The notes under the pieces were generated by a model. That model was not told the origin of the DNA and made no database searches. It was given only the letters and a program-made list of their open reading frames with translations. From positions 81,518,053 to 81,582,052 of the forward strand of contig OY720344.1 of the NCBI GenBank assembly GCA_963082975.1: a stretch of 64,000 nucleotides of DNA, in the 5' to 3' direction. Shown here one piece after another: positions 35,167-46,863 of the stretch; the stretch's first letter is position 1; each line of letters opens with the position of its first letter. The position numbers and the translations under genes were made by a program. Source of the DNA: Labia minor. Its lineage: Eukaryota; Arthropoda; Insecta; Dermaptera; Spongiphoridae.

Positions 35167-37519
35167 TTTTTTTATTTTTGATTACATTTAAATATTTATA
35201 TCACTTAAAAATAATAATTGTTATAATTTTTATTATAATTATTTATTATATTATAATCTTTTAGAAATATTTTTAATTTATAATTAGTTAATTTTATTAA
35301 AAGAATATTTTTATTTTTATATATAGGTATTGTAAATTCAAATCAACGAAAAGTAAATGCGACAAACAAGGTCTTAAAATTTATAGAAAAACAATATGTA
35401 TTTTAATATAATAATAATTAATTAATAAAAATAATTCTTAATAAGATAATTAATCATATTTATATTATATACTCTTAATATCCTTTTAAATAATCTTATA
35501 TTTAATTGTAATTATCAGTATATCATTGGAATAATAATAAAAAAAACTTATTAAAATTATAAAAACTAATTATAATATTTTAGAATAAGTTAAACTTTGA
35601 AATGGTATATTAATATATTTATACAATTTAATATTAATAATATAGGCTTAGATAAATAAAAAAAGTGATTGTGCATGTAATGATATGATAGAATTTAACT
35701 ATGAATACACAAAATAATGTATTTTTAAAGAATGTTTATCATTTATAAACATCCTTTGAGAAAGTTTGAAATATATATATTAAATTTCGATGTATTTATA
35801 AGCCATTCTTTACAAATCTCAAATATTTATATAAATTTAAATTTAAATAGTACATATTAATATTTTAGATCTTAATTTAATTTTTAACTAAAAATTTTAA
35901 ACTTGATCAACAAAATAATTTTCCTTTTATTTATTTATTTTTAAATACTATAGATAAAATAATAAAGAAATTATACTGAGTGATTAATTAATAAAAACAA
36001 AAATTTAATGATAAAACCATTTTCTAATAAAAAGTTATAATTGATGAATTTTGATGAATTCTAATTTTGATACAATATTAATGTAGCGAATGATTGGAAC
36101 AGAAATACGAAAATTTAAACAAAAAGTACCTAAACAAAGGTGGGAAAAGGTCACTTACTACCTGACTTAGAGGGTTTAGGTAACTATTCAAACAGATGGT
36201 TTATTGGTATATGAATAGATTCGTGATTGAAAAGTGATAAAAGAAAGATTTTTTTCCTTAAATATAATAGTAATAGATTCATATATTAAATTCAGAGCAC
36301 GAATTTAAAATTACTTTCCAAATTTTCTTTAAGTTAAGTATATCTAAAAAAGATACAAATATGTTTTAAGAAAAATATTACAATATAAAAAATCGGTAAA
36401 ATTTCTATAAAAATGAGAGAAAGTCAATCAGAGCAAGTTTTAACTTTTTTTCTCAAAGTTAATAAAACTTTACGAATATATATATATATTATACAATATT
36501 TAAATTTTATAAACTTGAAAAGTGCGATTTTTTTTTGTTTTAAGATTCTTAATAAAATTTTATAAAGAAATTTTTTAAATTCTTTTTTATTTGCATCTAA
36601 AGTGGGTTTAAATATATATTTTATTTTCTATTAAAAATGTTTTTCTACATTTATTCCTTAAACATTTACCGTCATTATTATTTAATTTTTAAAAATCATA
36701 ATTTTTATTGATGATAATTATATCGTTTGATTAATTTATAAGTATATATATATATATATATATCTTTATTATCTGTATTATCAGGTGTGGAAATAGTGTT
36801 ATGCTCTTAAATTAATTTATTTTTACAACTTATCAATATATATTTATACTCTATTAATAAAATTTAATGTTATTAAATAAATATTTATATTGATTAAATA
36901 TTTACAAATATATAAATAATAATATTATTAAATGCAGTAAAGTAAAGTAAGTAGTTATATACTATAAGAAATCAGTAGTATTATAGAATTATTTAATTTA
37001 ATTTAATTAGTTAATTAATTTAATTATTTAATAATATATTTATTTCTTTTTATAAAAACTTATTCATCCCCGCCTCTAGTCTACTTTATTATTCGGATTG
37101 GAATGCATCGTTTATTTATGTTTTCCCCCACAAGGTCTTGTCCTTGAATTTTCTGGCCAGGAAATAAATTGACAAGATTTTGCAAGTGTTTTTCATTAAG
37201 AAAACAAATAAACATCTTCTTATTTAAAACATTCAACATAGAATGAAATAAAAAGAATATATTATTCGGTTTTTTTATTCTTCTTTTAATTTATGGAAAA
37301 TTTTATTATAAGTTATGTGTAAGAAATATTTTATTAATAATGTTAGATATTTTAAAAGTTATTGTTTTATTTAAATGTTGAGTGTACCTGTATCTGATGG
37401 AGACATTAGTCTTCGTTGTTCACCAAAGGTGAACAGGTTTTTTTTTTTTGTTTTTTTATATTATTATAATTTCACCGATATATTTTTATCACAATTTTAA
37501 TGGATTTTTAAAGCGAATG
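35167..37519. other. AT-rich gene desert
   Basis: (TA)n at about 36744-36761. A perfect short inverted repeat GTTCACC-AAA-GGTGAAC lies at 37418-37434. No gene seen. Confidence 0.5.
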
Positions 37520-37745
37520 TTACATTTTGTATGAACAGAATCTAAATTGAAATTTGTGGCCATTCCATTTAGCCAATCGGATCAAGTGAAATAATTTAAA
37601 ACGAATTGAATGAGTGCATCGGAAAGCGGGAAACGATTGAATGACGGACGCCAACAAACTGGACCGGCTAACAGCTGAGAATTTAGGTTGGCACCACTGA
37701 AATGCATCTGCCAAAAACCACGTGAGTTACACTCCCACTCATCGC
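37520..37745. promoter_or_regulatory. GC-richer promoter-like or exon-like island
   Basis: Contains AGCCAATCGG (CCAAT-like), several CpGs, an E-box CACGTG, and ATGCATCTGCC...CAC|GTGAGT, a possible short first coding exon with a good donor at about 37720. A 64-codon - strand frame also spans it. I recognise no product, so this may be the 5' end of a gene or an old repeat. Confidence 0.3.
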
Positions 37746-39120
37746 CCCTCCCAACATTTAATGTAAATAATGTAAAAATAAAAATAAAATGATAATCATG
37801 TATTCAAATATTTCACATTTTTTATTGAAATAATGAATAAACTAATATAATAAATAACTTATAAAGATAAATATATTGTAATAACTTATTTATTTATTTT
37901 AATGAAATAAATAATTATAGTTTTTATATTACTCTTAAGATAGCGCGAGTCTTCAATCACCCATTATCCGATTATAGAGATGTGCAAATTCGTTCCTTTT
38001 AATAACCCGTTATTTTGCCCGTTCATTGTTCTTTTTCAAAATTATTTTACATATGCTTAAATTACACACATTAATAAGAAATAATTTAGATTGTAGTAAA
38101 TATTTTTACTTAAAATTAAATTTATTATTACTATAACTATACTTATAATAATTATTGCTATTACTTTACTTATAATAATATATAAAGCAGTGAAAAAATT
38201 TACGACTATAACATATAAATAAATAAAATGAAGAGATAATAATCATTATAAATCTATAAATTTAAAAACATTATTTTACTTATAAATATAAAAGGGGTAC
38301 AATCGAGATTGTCATAATCTAACATGCTTTAAAAAAATGCACTTACAACTCATAAAGTTGCAGTAAAATAAATTTTATTAGATTCTTTATTTCAAAAAAT
38401 AAAAAAAAGATATCAAATAAAATAAAATTAAAAAAATAAAAAATTCAGAATTTTATTTTATGAAAAATAAATGATAGAACAAACTGTAAAATGATAGAGA
38501 CAAACGATCGGACTACTCAACACATTTGAACGGAGGTTTACCTATTATATTTATATAAACAAATAATATATTGTTAATGATAAATAATTAAGTTAAGTAA
38601 TTAATCAAATCTGAAATATTCCTAAGTTACTTATATGTTGATAAATAAATCTTTTAAAAATTCTAAACTTTTAGAAAATTTTATATTCAAAACTGGAGAA
38701 GAAATTTAAAAAAAATGTAACATTAAAGAGCTTAAATATATCGTTATTTTATTTAGCTTTAAATTTAAAATATATTTAAACTTTATTTTATAAGCCATAA
38801 TTATAAAGCTATTACGCCCATATATTTGTAAAATATTATTACAGTCATAAATAAAATGTAGTCCTACAGATTTGACCCACGGACAAATAATCAATTTGTT
38901 TAGTGGGCCCGGATGCCTAAACTAAATATTTCCCTATAGGAAGGGTGGGAAAACTTTATAATTATGATATTCCATAAATATTTACTATATATTTTTACTA
39001 AATAAAATATTTTGAGATTTTATTACAAGAATGACTTCTCTACTGAAATGTTCTAAAATTAGCATCTGAACATCATAATGCGAGAATGAAAATTAAAGGA
39101 TTCAAGCACGATCGAGGATT
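37746..39120. other. AT-rich spacer
   Basis: TAGAGATGTGCAAATTCGTTCC at about 37975 resembles a hAT-type end, but no partner was found. Nothing else recognised. Confidence 0.4.
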
Positions 39121-39148
39121 ACTATAATTAGACGGTGCTTATGACACG

Positions 39149-39243
39149 ATAAAGTTTCAAAAAGAAGGCGCTATGTGGCAGCACTAAGCAGCTACCTAAA
39201 TGCTCAGTGCTGCCACCTAGCACTTGCTTATTTAAACTTCTTG
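39149..39243. other. Long imperfect hairpin (pre-miRNA-like or MITE relic)
   Basis: The arms around GTGGCAGCACTAAGCA (39175-39190) and TGCTCAGTGCTGCCAC (39201-39216) pair with a single G:U wobble. The loop is the 10 bases GCTACCTAAA. Pairing extends outward for about 20 more base pairs with small mismatches (TTTCAAAAAGAAG against CTTGCTTATTTAAA). Size and shape fit a microRNA precursor. I do not recognise the mature sequence. Confidence 0.55.
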
Positions 39244-40186
39244 ATCCTTGCTTATTGAAATTTCTTTCTGTTTAACGATAGGCGCTGAATGGAAATTGAA
39301 CTATGAACAACCTTTCATTTTGATCGGGTTATTTAGGAATGTCCCATCACTAAATTTAAAATAAATTATTTATAAGAAAATAAATCAATAATTTTTAATT
39401 TTGTCACCATTTTTAATTTAAATGCAAGCGTTTTATTTGAGAGATCCCTAGAAAATTAATTAACCAATTCATTTTAATTAGGCTCTTTATTTAAAGTATC
39501 TAGACCATTGTTGTTGAAGTGCTAAGTAGGCGGACCCTTGTAGAACCCCATCATGAAGAAGTATATACTTATTGAGGCTAAGAGAAAAATTATTTTCTAG
39601 TTTTTAGTGCATTTATAAATAAAAGACTGTAACTCTTAATTTTTGTTTTAATTATTTATTTTATACACTAGTAAATAGAAATAATTTAAAAAAATTATAT
39701 AAAATAATATTTTTTTATTGATTGTTAATTACCAAATGTATACTAATATAAATTACAATTAACAATTTTTCAATCCTGAGGAAGAGTGCACCCCAAACGT
39801 TGACGAAAAAATCTGAATTAAAGATTTTTATTTAAATTTTCTGGGTGACCTACATTCTGAATCTTCTATTTTAAAAATTTGAACCCATAAACATCATATT
39901 TTTTAATGAGTTATTTAAAAATATTAAATACTAAGTTCTAAAAGATCATATATTTTAATGATAAAATCACTTAATCCATGAGTGATAAAATTCAATAATT
40001 TAGACAGAGAAAAGAAAGTTTTTCAATTCAAATTAATTTAATTTAAATATTGCAACTTTATATATAGATAATTATTTAATTTTTAATTTAATTATAAGAA
40101 TAAATTATCATATTTATTTATTATTAAAATATTTGAATTCATTTTCAAGTAGGGGTGATGGACTAATAAATCATCATTATCCATAA
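39244..40186. other. AT-rich spacer with a Penelope-like motif
   Basis: 39776-39806 reads CCTGAGGAAGAG...CCCAAACGTTGACG, like the CTGA(N)GA...CGAAACG phrase of Penelope-like retroelements. 39581-39625 resembles one arm of the fold-back MITE at 23622-23980. Confidence 0.4.
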
Positions 40187-40188
40187 TA

Positions 40189-41066
40189 CGAGGTCTGTTC
40201 AAAAGAAAAGGTGAATTTTGCATTTCCGCAGGTCGTGTACATTCGATTATCGAAATTTTTTTGTTATGTTAAAATACATATGTTTCTAAAATGTTGACAT
40301 TTTTAGATAATTTGAATTATAGTAGTTTGTTTTTGACAACTGAAAAAATTAGTCACGATTTTATTTGTTTATCGATTTATTAATTAACAAAATGGATCAA
40401 AGAATCTGTATTAAATTTTGCGTTAAAAATGGAATAAAGTGCTCCAAGGCACTTAAAATGTTTACTGTGGCATTCGGCGAGTCTACTTTGTCTCAAAAAA
40501 ATGTTTATAAGTGGTACAGAAGGCCGAGAAGTTCGATTAAATATTAAGGTTTTGCTCACTGTTTTCTTCGATTACAATGGCGTGGTGCATCATGAGTTCT
40601 TGTTAACAGGTCGTACTGTTAATAAGGAATACTACAAGGAAGTTATGAAATGTTTGTGTGAAGCAATACGGCTCAAACTATCAGAATTGTGGAAAAAAAA
40701 TATCATGGATTCTGCATCACGATAATCCACCAGCTCACAAATCATTGCTTGTTCGTGATTTTTTGGCCACAAACAACAACGTAATCATGCTTCAATCACC
40801 ATATTCACCAGATTTGGCTCCCTGTGACTTTTGTCACAAAATTGATAAAAGGAAAGCGTTTTGCCCCAATTGATGAGATAAAGTTGGAATGAAAAACGAG
40901 CTGATGACCATACTGAAAAGCGCATTTCAGAAGTGCTTCCACGATTGGAAGAAGCGCTGACATATCTGAGGGGAATTACTTTGAAGGAGACAAAATGGAT
41001 ATTGATGAATAAATAAATACTTTTCGAAATAATTCAAAATTCACCTTTTCTTTTGAATAAACCTCG
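40189..41066 (+). mobile_element. mariner element 2, internally deleted, 878 bp
   Basis: Inverted ends CGAGGTCTGTTCAAAAGAAA and, inward from the right, CGAGGTTTATTCAAAAGAAA both continue with AGGTGAATTTTG. TA lies on each side (40187-40188, 41067-41068). These ends differ entirely from mariner 1, so it is another subfamily. Confidence 0.93.
40392..41012 (+). pseudogene. mariner transposase pseudogene, second subfamily
   Basis: Starts MDQRICIKFCVKNGIKCSKA and runs to VYKWYR. A large central deletion then removes the linker and the first catalytic aspartate. It resumes at VLLTVFFDYNGVVHHEFL, GRTVNKEYY, HHDNPPAHKSLLVRDFL and YSPDLAPCDF. The two visible aspartates are 34 residues apart (D34D). 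The tail FQKCFHDWKKR then HI and SEGNYFEGDKMDIDE follow, with stops and frameshifts between. It is non-functional. The type is common in insect genomes as SETMAR-like transposase copies. Confidence 0.9.
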
Positions 41067-41068
41067 TA

Positions 41069-41787
41069 TGATTGAAAAAAAATATTATTTTTTTTATTAA
41101 AAATTAATTTTTATTGATCATTGATACTGTTATAATATATGTATCCAGGTATAAATAAATATGGATGTTTTAGTATAATAACCAGAATAGATTTTCTTCT
41201 ATTGAATTTAATTGCTATTGAATGATTTTGTGGTGAAGATGAATCAAATAGTATCAAGGACAAGAGCAACAACAATTTATTGCTGGTCCTAATCTACATC
41301 TGTTATTGCATTTAATGAATTTATGAGCTGAGAGAGCAAGGATAGAAATGAAGGCTGCCATAACAACAACAAAATGTTCGTTTTTATGGATATTATCATA
41401 TTTAAGTATTAATGAATTTCTATATTTTAAATTTTAAAGTTTTCTATGAAAGACTAATCAATAAATCTTTTAAGATACTTAACACAAAAACATAAATGAT
41501 ATTTTATCTAAAAGATAATTTTATTATATAAATTTTATAAAAAAGTGGGATACCTTATATTCTATATAATAATAAGTATTAATAAATAAATTATTTAGCT
41601 CTAAGTCGCGCTATGACTACAACGACAACAATCTTCCAATCATTCCAATTCGCAGACAAGTATCTCCCCTCCCCAAATTACTATTCTCTTCTAATTCTTT
41701 CACGTCTAATTTTTTATTATATTATTTCGGCTTAACATTCATGATCATAACCTCTTTTTCAATATATTTTTTCATAAATACATTTTT
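41069..41787. other. AT-rich spacer
   Basis: 41235-41390 is less AT-rich and non-repetitive, with CAACAACAA words. No gene recognised. Confidence 0.45.
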
Positions 41788-41904
41788 ACTATCTCGTAAG
41801 AGATAGTATTGCGATCACGAAAATTTTCAATGACGAGATTTTGATGTTTTTATACGTTTTGAAGGTTCCTGAATCATTTTCACTAAGGTTGAGAAAAATG
41901 TCTG

Positions 41905-41936
<32 letters not shown>

Positions 41937-42381
41937 GGCAAGATTACGCAAAAACGGTTTGAGCTAGAATGATGAAATTTGGTACATGGACATTATTCAA
42001 AATTCATAGTTTTCTATCAACTTTTGAGAAATGTAGCTCAACCGGAAGAGGGTCATTACTTACAACGTTTTGATTTTTTTTCCTCTAAAGTGACCGTAAA
42101 AATAAAAATATATGTTTGATAATTTTTCACATGATTAATAATTGTATAAAACTGCTATATATAGAATTTCAGCTTGATTGAATTGCTGAAAGTACCAGAA
42201 TTAATTTTTTAATACTGCAAATCTCACGCGCGAACACGTGCCATGGTGCCATCAATAAAAAGCCAAACATGCGCTGGTTTAATATTTATTATTTATAATT
42301 AATTAAATTTAATTTAAATATAATATATTATGTTATTTAATCCAATTCAAATTGCGAGATAGTCGAATGGAGACACTCCAG
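41788..42381 (+). mobile_element. Family A DINE-1-like element, copy A5 (reference copy)
   Basis: Cleanest member. The 5' inverted repeat and hairpin ACTATCTCGTAAGAGATAGT is at 41788-41807, (GT)n at 41900-41930, ATGAAATTTGGTACATGG near 41971, the 3' repeat GCGAGATAGT at 42354-42363, hairpin GGAGACACTCC at 42369-42379, then AGCTTATT. It does not code. Confidence 0.9.
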
Positions 42382-43423
42382 CTTATTTATTAAGCTTTAT
42401 CCTTCAATTATAAATATCTTGTATATATTAATTTTCCCGTTTTTATAAATTTAATTATTTGGGATGTGCATAAATGAGGTGAACTACTCCTTATAATATG
42501 TTATTTTCAGCTCATATTTTTTAATTTTATTTTCCAAAGACTTAAATCTATTCCTATTTGTCATGAACTTTGACTTCCACTCATGCAAACCGAGGCATAA
42601 GTTCCGTATGGCTGGCACGTGCCACTGGCGCCACGTGAAAAGCACCTAATGTTAATATATAAATATAATATATATATATATAAATTTAAAAACAAATGCA
42701 AAATATGGGATTACAAGAAATGGAAAATACAAGATGAAAAATCCAATTTCCGAAAATAAAACATCATATCTATTGCCCGAAAGGAGCGCAAGATCGTTGT
42801 TGGCCATAAGTGCCATTTATTCAAGCTAAGCCTCTCCAACTAATCGTTTTATATATTTTAACTTTAATAAGAAAAAATTGAATCATTTAAAATAATAAAT
42901 AAAATAATGTTTGACTAAATATAATATAAAAATGTCTAGCTATACAATAAAATTGAATTTAAAAAAATATAATCTAATTAAATGATAATGGAGATAAAAA
43001 TAAATGTTATATTAATTAATAAATAATGCATTTTAATAATTAAAGAGAAATAAATAGATTACCTGAAAATCCTCGGGCGGTCAACATGTCATAGTTTGCT
43101 TAAAGCTCTCGTTATGAACTAAAATAATTTATTTAAATAATATATTTATTCCCAGAAAAGTTAGTTTAAAAATAATTATGGATTATAAAATTTTTATTGT
43201 AAAGTTAGTTCTTATATATTATTAAACAATAAAAAGTATTAATATTTATTATTAATTTACTTTTAGGTCTAACTTATTGTATAATATAATTTGGTTTAGT
43301 GGAAGCTGAAATTAATTTTAATTATATACTTATATAAATATATATAATATTAATTTAAATAACATAAAAATACTTTAAATACTATAGAAATCTCTTTATT
43401 CTATTTATATCAATGTAATATCT
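42382..43423. other. AT-rich spacer with an E-box palindrome
   Basis: TGGCACGTGCCA at 42613-42624 is a 12-bp palindrome, followed by TGGCGCCA and CCACGTGA. 42770-42840 is GC-richer. No gene seen. Confidence 0.45.
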
Positions 43424-43431
43424 ATATAAGG

Positions 43432-44701
43432 CAGATGTGGCCAAACATTTAGCTTTTAGGGGCTACTTTTTCAATAAAAAATAGTCTGCGGTCGACTATG
43501 GTTATGGGCAAATAATTTTAAAATTTTAGAAGATAATTAAAGAAGTTATTATATCGCCGATTTAAATTGCAAACCTCCACTTTTGGTCAAAAATTACATT
43601 TTCACACTATTAGAAAGAGAAAAACACCTTACATTGGCTATGAAACAGCGCTATTATGCACCTATTTAATTGAAATCACGTGACAAGCAAAAAATATATC
43701 CGTTTTAAGAAAGTTGTGCAAAATATGCTGAATATGTGTTAGCAGGTTTGCAATCTAAGGCGACGATATATTTTTTATTTTATTAATTCCAACAATATTT
43801 ATCAAAATTTTTAAAAATACAATGTTAAGAAATAAACATATTTTTTATTTTATGAATTCCAACAATATTTATTAAAATTTAAAAAAAAATCAATGTCAAG
43901 AAATAAATACGAACAAAACAAATTTTACGCATACAATTTTTATTTGGATGAAACCTGGCATTGCATAAGAGCAACAAGTTTCTCAAAATTTGGCTCATAT
44001 GAACTTAAAGCAATTCTTAAGCATGACTCTAAATGTAGATCCGTTAGTTGCGATCGCTGTTTTGTTTTGATCGCATTCATATAAGTAAATGCGGATTCAC
44101 ATAAATATGTGGGGCCAAAGAAGGCATTGAAACGAGCAACCATTGTCCAAATATTTGGATATTTATCTTTGCTTATTAGTTTCCAAAAATTGTTATCTGA
44201 AACCATTGATTTTAGATTTATATCGCATTTAATATTTAGTATTTCTTCTAATTATGCTATATTTGTAGTATTAAGAAAATTATGAAGTTTCTGAGCAAGA
44301 CTTTCAACGTCGATGTCATTAAATGGGTAAGATAAAAAACAGGCAATATCTTCAAGTTCACTTAGTTTGAGAAATCTTCTATCAAATTCATTTAGAAGCA
44401 TTCCAATAACATCAGCATATTTGTCGTAAGCAACAGTCTTGTTATTTTTAGATTCATCTGCCAGATTTTGATAGTGTTTTAAATCACGACACTTTAGTTG
44501 CATTGCAAGCATATTTAATTTTTCCTTAAATGACTTCAAATTGCTAAATATAAACAGTATGTGTATGTTTCACATATAATTTATTATTGTAAGATTAAAT
44601 TAAATTATAGAATTAAGAATTTCAAACATTTATTTAAGTTAGAAAAGATTGTTCAAATTTGATTTTACGGGCCTTTTAGGTCGACTTGTTGGCCATCCCT
44701 G
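43432..44701 (-). mobile_element. hAT element, 1270 bp, with perfect 8-bp target duplication
   Basis: The flanks are ATATAAGG at 43424-43431 and again at 44702-44709. The ends are related but gapped inverted repeats: CAGATGTGGCCAAACATTTA on the left, and CAGGGATGGCCAACAAGTCG inward from the right, both followed by CTTTTAGG or CCTAAAAGG words. The remaining transposase is on the - strand. It is much shorter than an autonomous hAT (usually 2.5-5 kb), so the middle was deleted. Confidence 0.92.
43940..44563 (-). pseudogene. hAT transposase C-terminal region (GTF2IRD2/EPM2AIP1-like type)
   Basis: One frame runs LFIFSNLKSFKEKLNMLAMQ ... EFDRRFLKLSELEDIACFLS ... LNTTNIA, meets an in-frame TAA near 44251, and continues in the same frame with LEEILNIKCDINLKSMVSDN, FWKLISKDKYPNI, FGPTYLCESAFTYMNAIKTK and LTDLHLESCLRIALSSYEPN. 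The last part is the hAT C-terminal dimerisation region (YPN...A.R..A.FG.TYLCE.AFS.M...K...R..LTD.HL...LR). The N-terminal BED finger and first catalytic residues are absent. A single stop codon is the only lesion in the remaining reading frame, suggesting a fairly recent death. Confidence 0.88.
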
Positions 44702-44709
44702 ATATAAGG

Positions 44710-45594
44710 TGCTTAATAAAATTTTTTTTTCTGATGAGGAGGAGGGCCTTATTAGTCCAATTCATCGGCAGGAGTACTACTACTATAACTAAGCCCAATT
44801 ATTAGAATAATATATTATGATCTTCATTATAGAGATGGTTAATAATTTATATTTTTCCAAAAATACATAAGATTTGAAATAAAATCGGTGAAGTTCTCAC
44901 ATGTTTTACTAATTGATTAGTTAAGCATTTTATTTGAGGATAACTGATTGAAAAAAAACCTACAGAAAGAATAGGAACTTTAAATTGTTTACTTATATTA
45001 TTTATTAATATACTTAGATATTATAAATTAAACAAAATAATAAATTAACGAATCAAAAAAAATGTTTTTTTTAAGAAACTGATTCAATTTAGAGCGAAAT
45101 AAATAAAATGTAAATATTCTGGAATTGGAAATGAGTCGTTGAGTCCTTCAATTCGTTCAATAAAGAATTCTCGATATGAAAAAACACCTTTTTAGCATAT
45201 TTAATATATTATTATAATCTAAAATATCGCGACACTGATATTGAGAATCCATTTAAATAAGTACCTCCTTTTCCATTCTCCAATGATGTCATTCAATATA
45301 TATGATTACAAAATAAATATTAATATCTTTGAGAATAAATCTAAATATTTTTTTCTTTCCCTCCTACTATTTTTCAATGATACTTTAATTGTCAATAAAC
45401 TATTTCCTTATATTTCCATAAATATATATAATCCACCAGACAATAAATGTATTTTATTTTATATTGATTCAAGGTCCATTTGGGATGTTATAACTTATCT
45501 ATTGAGATTTATGATTCCAAGACCCTAAGATATAGAATTTGCAGATTTAATCTTGTAAACATTCTAGCTTCAGCCGCTTTACATCTATCAGTTT
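44710..45594. other. AT-rich spacer
   Basis: Nothing recognised. Two overlapping + strand frames at 45241-45710 are compositional, and the second runs into A6. Confidence 0.5.
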
Positions 45595-46083
45595 ATTTTT
45601 ACTATCTCGCCAGAGATAGTATTAAAAACACAAAAATTTTCAATGTCGAGATTTTGATGTTTTTATACGTTTTGAAGGTCCCTGCGTCATTTCCACTAAG
45701 GTTGAGATAAATGTGTGTGTGTGTGTGTGTGTGTGTGGACAAGATTACGCAAAAACGGTTTGAGCTAGAATAATGAAATTTGGTATACGGGCATTATTCA
45801 AAATTCGTAGTTTTCTATCAATTTTCGAGAAATGTAGCTCATTCGGAAGAGGGTTATTATCTACCGTGTGTTTTCAATTATTTTCCTCTAAAGTGACAGT
45901 AAAAATAAAGATATATGTTTGATAGTTTTTCACAAGATTAAAAATTGTATAAAACTGCTATATATAGAATTTCAGCTTGATCAACAAAGAGCCAAACTCG
46001 CGCTGGTTTAATAAATATTATTTATTAATTTTAATTTATAATTTAATCTATTCTTAATATAATAGTCGAGTGGAGACACTCAA
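45595..46083 (+). mobile_element. Family A DINE-1-like element, copy A6 (internal deletion)
   Basis: 5' hairpin ACTATCTCGCCAGAGATAGT, then (GT)n at 45714-45737 and ATGAAATTTGGTATACGG. The block after CAGCTTGAT joins directly to CAACAAAGAGCC, removing about 100 bp present in A5. The 3' end is TAGTCGAGTGGAGACACTCAAG, with one arm of the terminal hairpin mutated. Confidence 0.85.
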
Positions 46084-46576
46084 GTCTTTTATTATTGTAA
46101 TTTCTATTTATACTCAACTTACAAATTTTATTCCAACCTCATTTCTCCAACCATCCTTATCCTCAGTTACCTCCCCCATTCTCTTATCTGACCTTTTGTC
46201 TGCCCATTATGTCCTTGATCATCCAAAAGTCGATTTCCAATTAGTTTCCAAGTACACAAACTTATCACTACTTTTTCTCACCAAACCGAGCCATATCCCC
46301 ATTTAATAAACATTAATCTAATATTTTTTTTGTAATCTTTATTTACAAAAATAATGAAAGATAGTGGAATTATAATTTTTAAATCAAACCATGATATCAA
46401 CTATTTTGTTTAATATAATATTAATTAATGAATTATGAATTAAGATACGCTTTGATCTCTCTACATATAACTCTCATTTTAATTAATAAAAATCAAAATT
46501 CAAAATTAATTTTTCGATTAGTAATGATAAATTAAATTCGAATACGTTTTTTGAAATAATACATTCATTCCTTGGG
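46084..46576. other. C/T-rich then AT-rich spacer
   Basis: 46110-46300 is pyrimidine-rich and gives an open frame of 78 codons with no recognisable motif. Confidence 0.4.
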
Positions 46577-46718
46577 ATGAATTATAACGAAGAAACAACA
46601 AAACACCTCTTTTCACAATCCATGAGGCGAGCAATAAGCAGTAATTGTTGCAAAGTGCTAAACAAATGTTTTTCTACTCACTTTTCAAGACAATGTGTAA
46701 ACATTCAGGTAACTTTTT
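46577..46718 (+). other. Possible coding exon, unrecognised
   Basis: ATG at 46577 opens a frame of mixed composition (MNYNEETTKHLFSQSMRRAI, then SSNCCKVLNKCFSTHF and CVNIQ) ending at a reasonable donor, ATTCAG|GTAACT. Beyond the donor the frame becomes F/K/N-rich. I recognise no family. It could be a first exon or chance. Confidence 0.2.
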
Positions 46719-46863
46719 TTCACAAATATATTGCTTGGAAATTGTCCACTGTATATAAAGGTTTCGACTTTTTTTTTCAAATTTTACTTAATTCAAAATT
46801 TTCAAATTTTTATAAAAATAACCAAAGATATTTTATGAAGTGCCTATATAGAGATACAACATG

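Noticed and set aside
37970-38020. hAT-like end TAGAGATGTGCAAATTCG
   Set aside because: No opposite end or 8-bp duplication found.
46070-46306. 78-codon + strand frame in pyrimidine-rich DNA
   Set aside because: Starts inside family A copy A6 and shows no domain.
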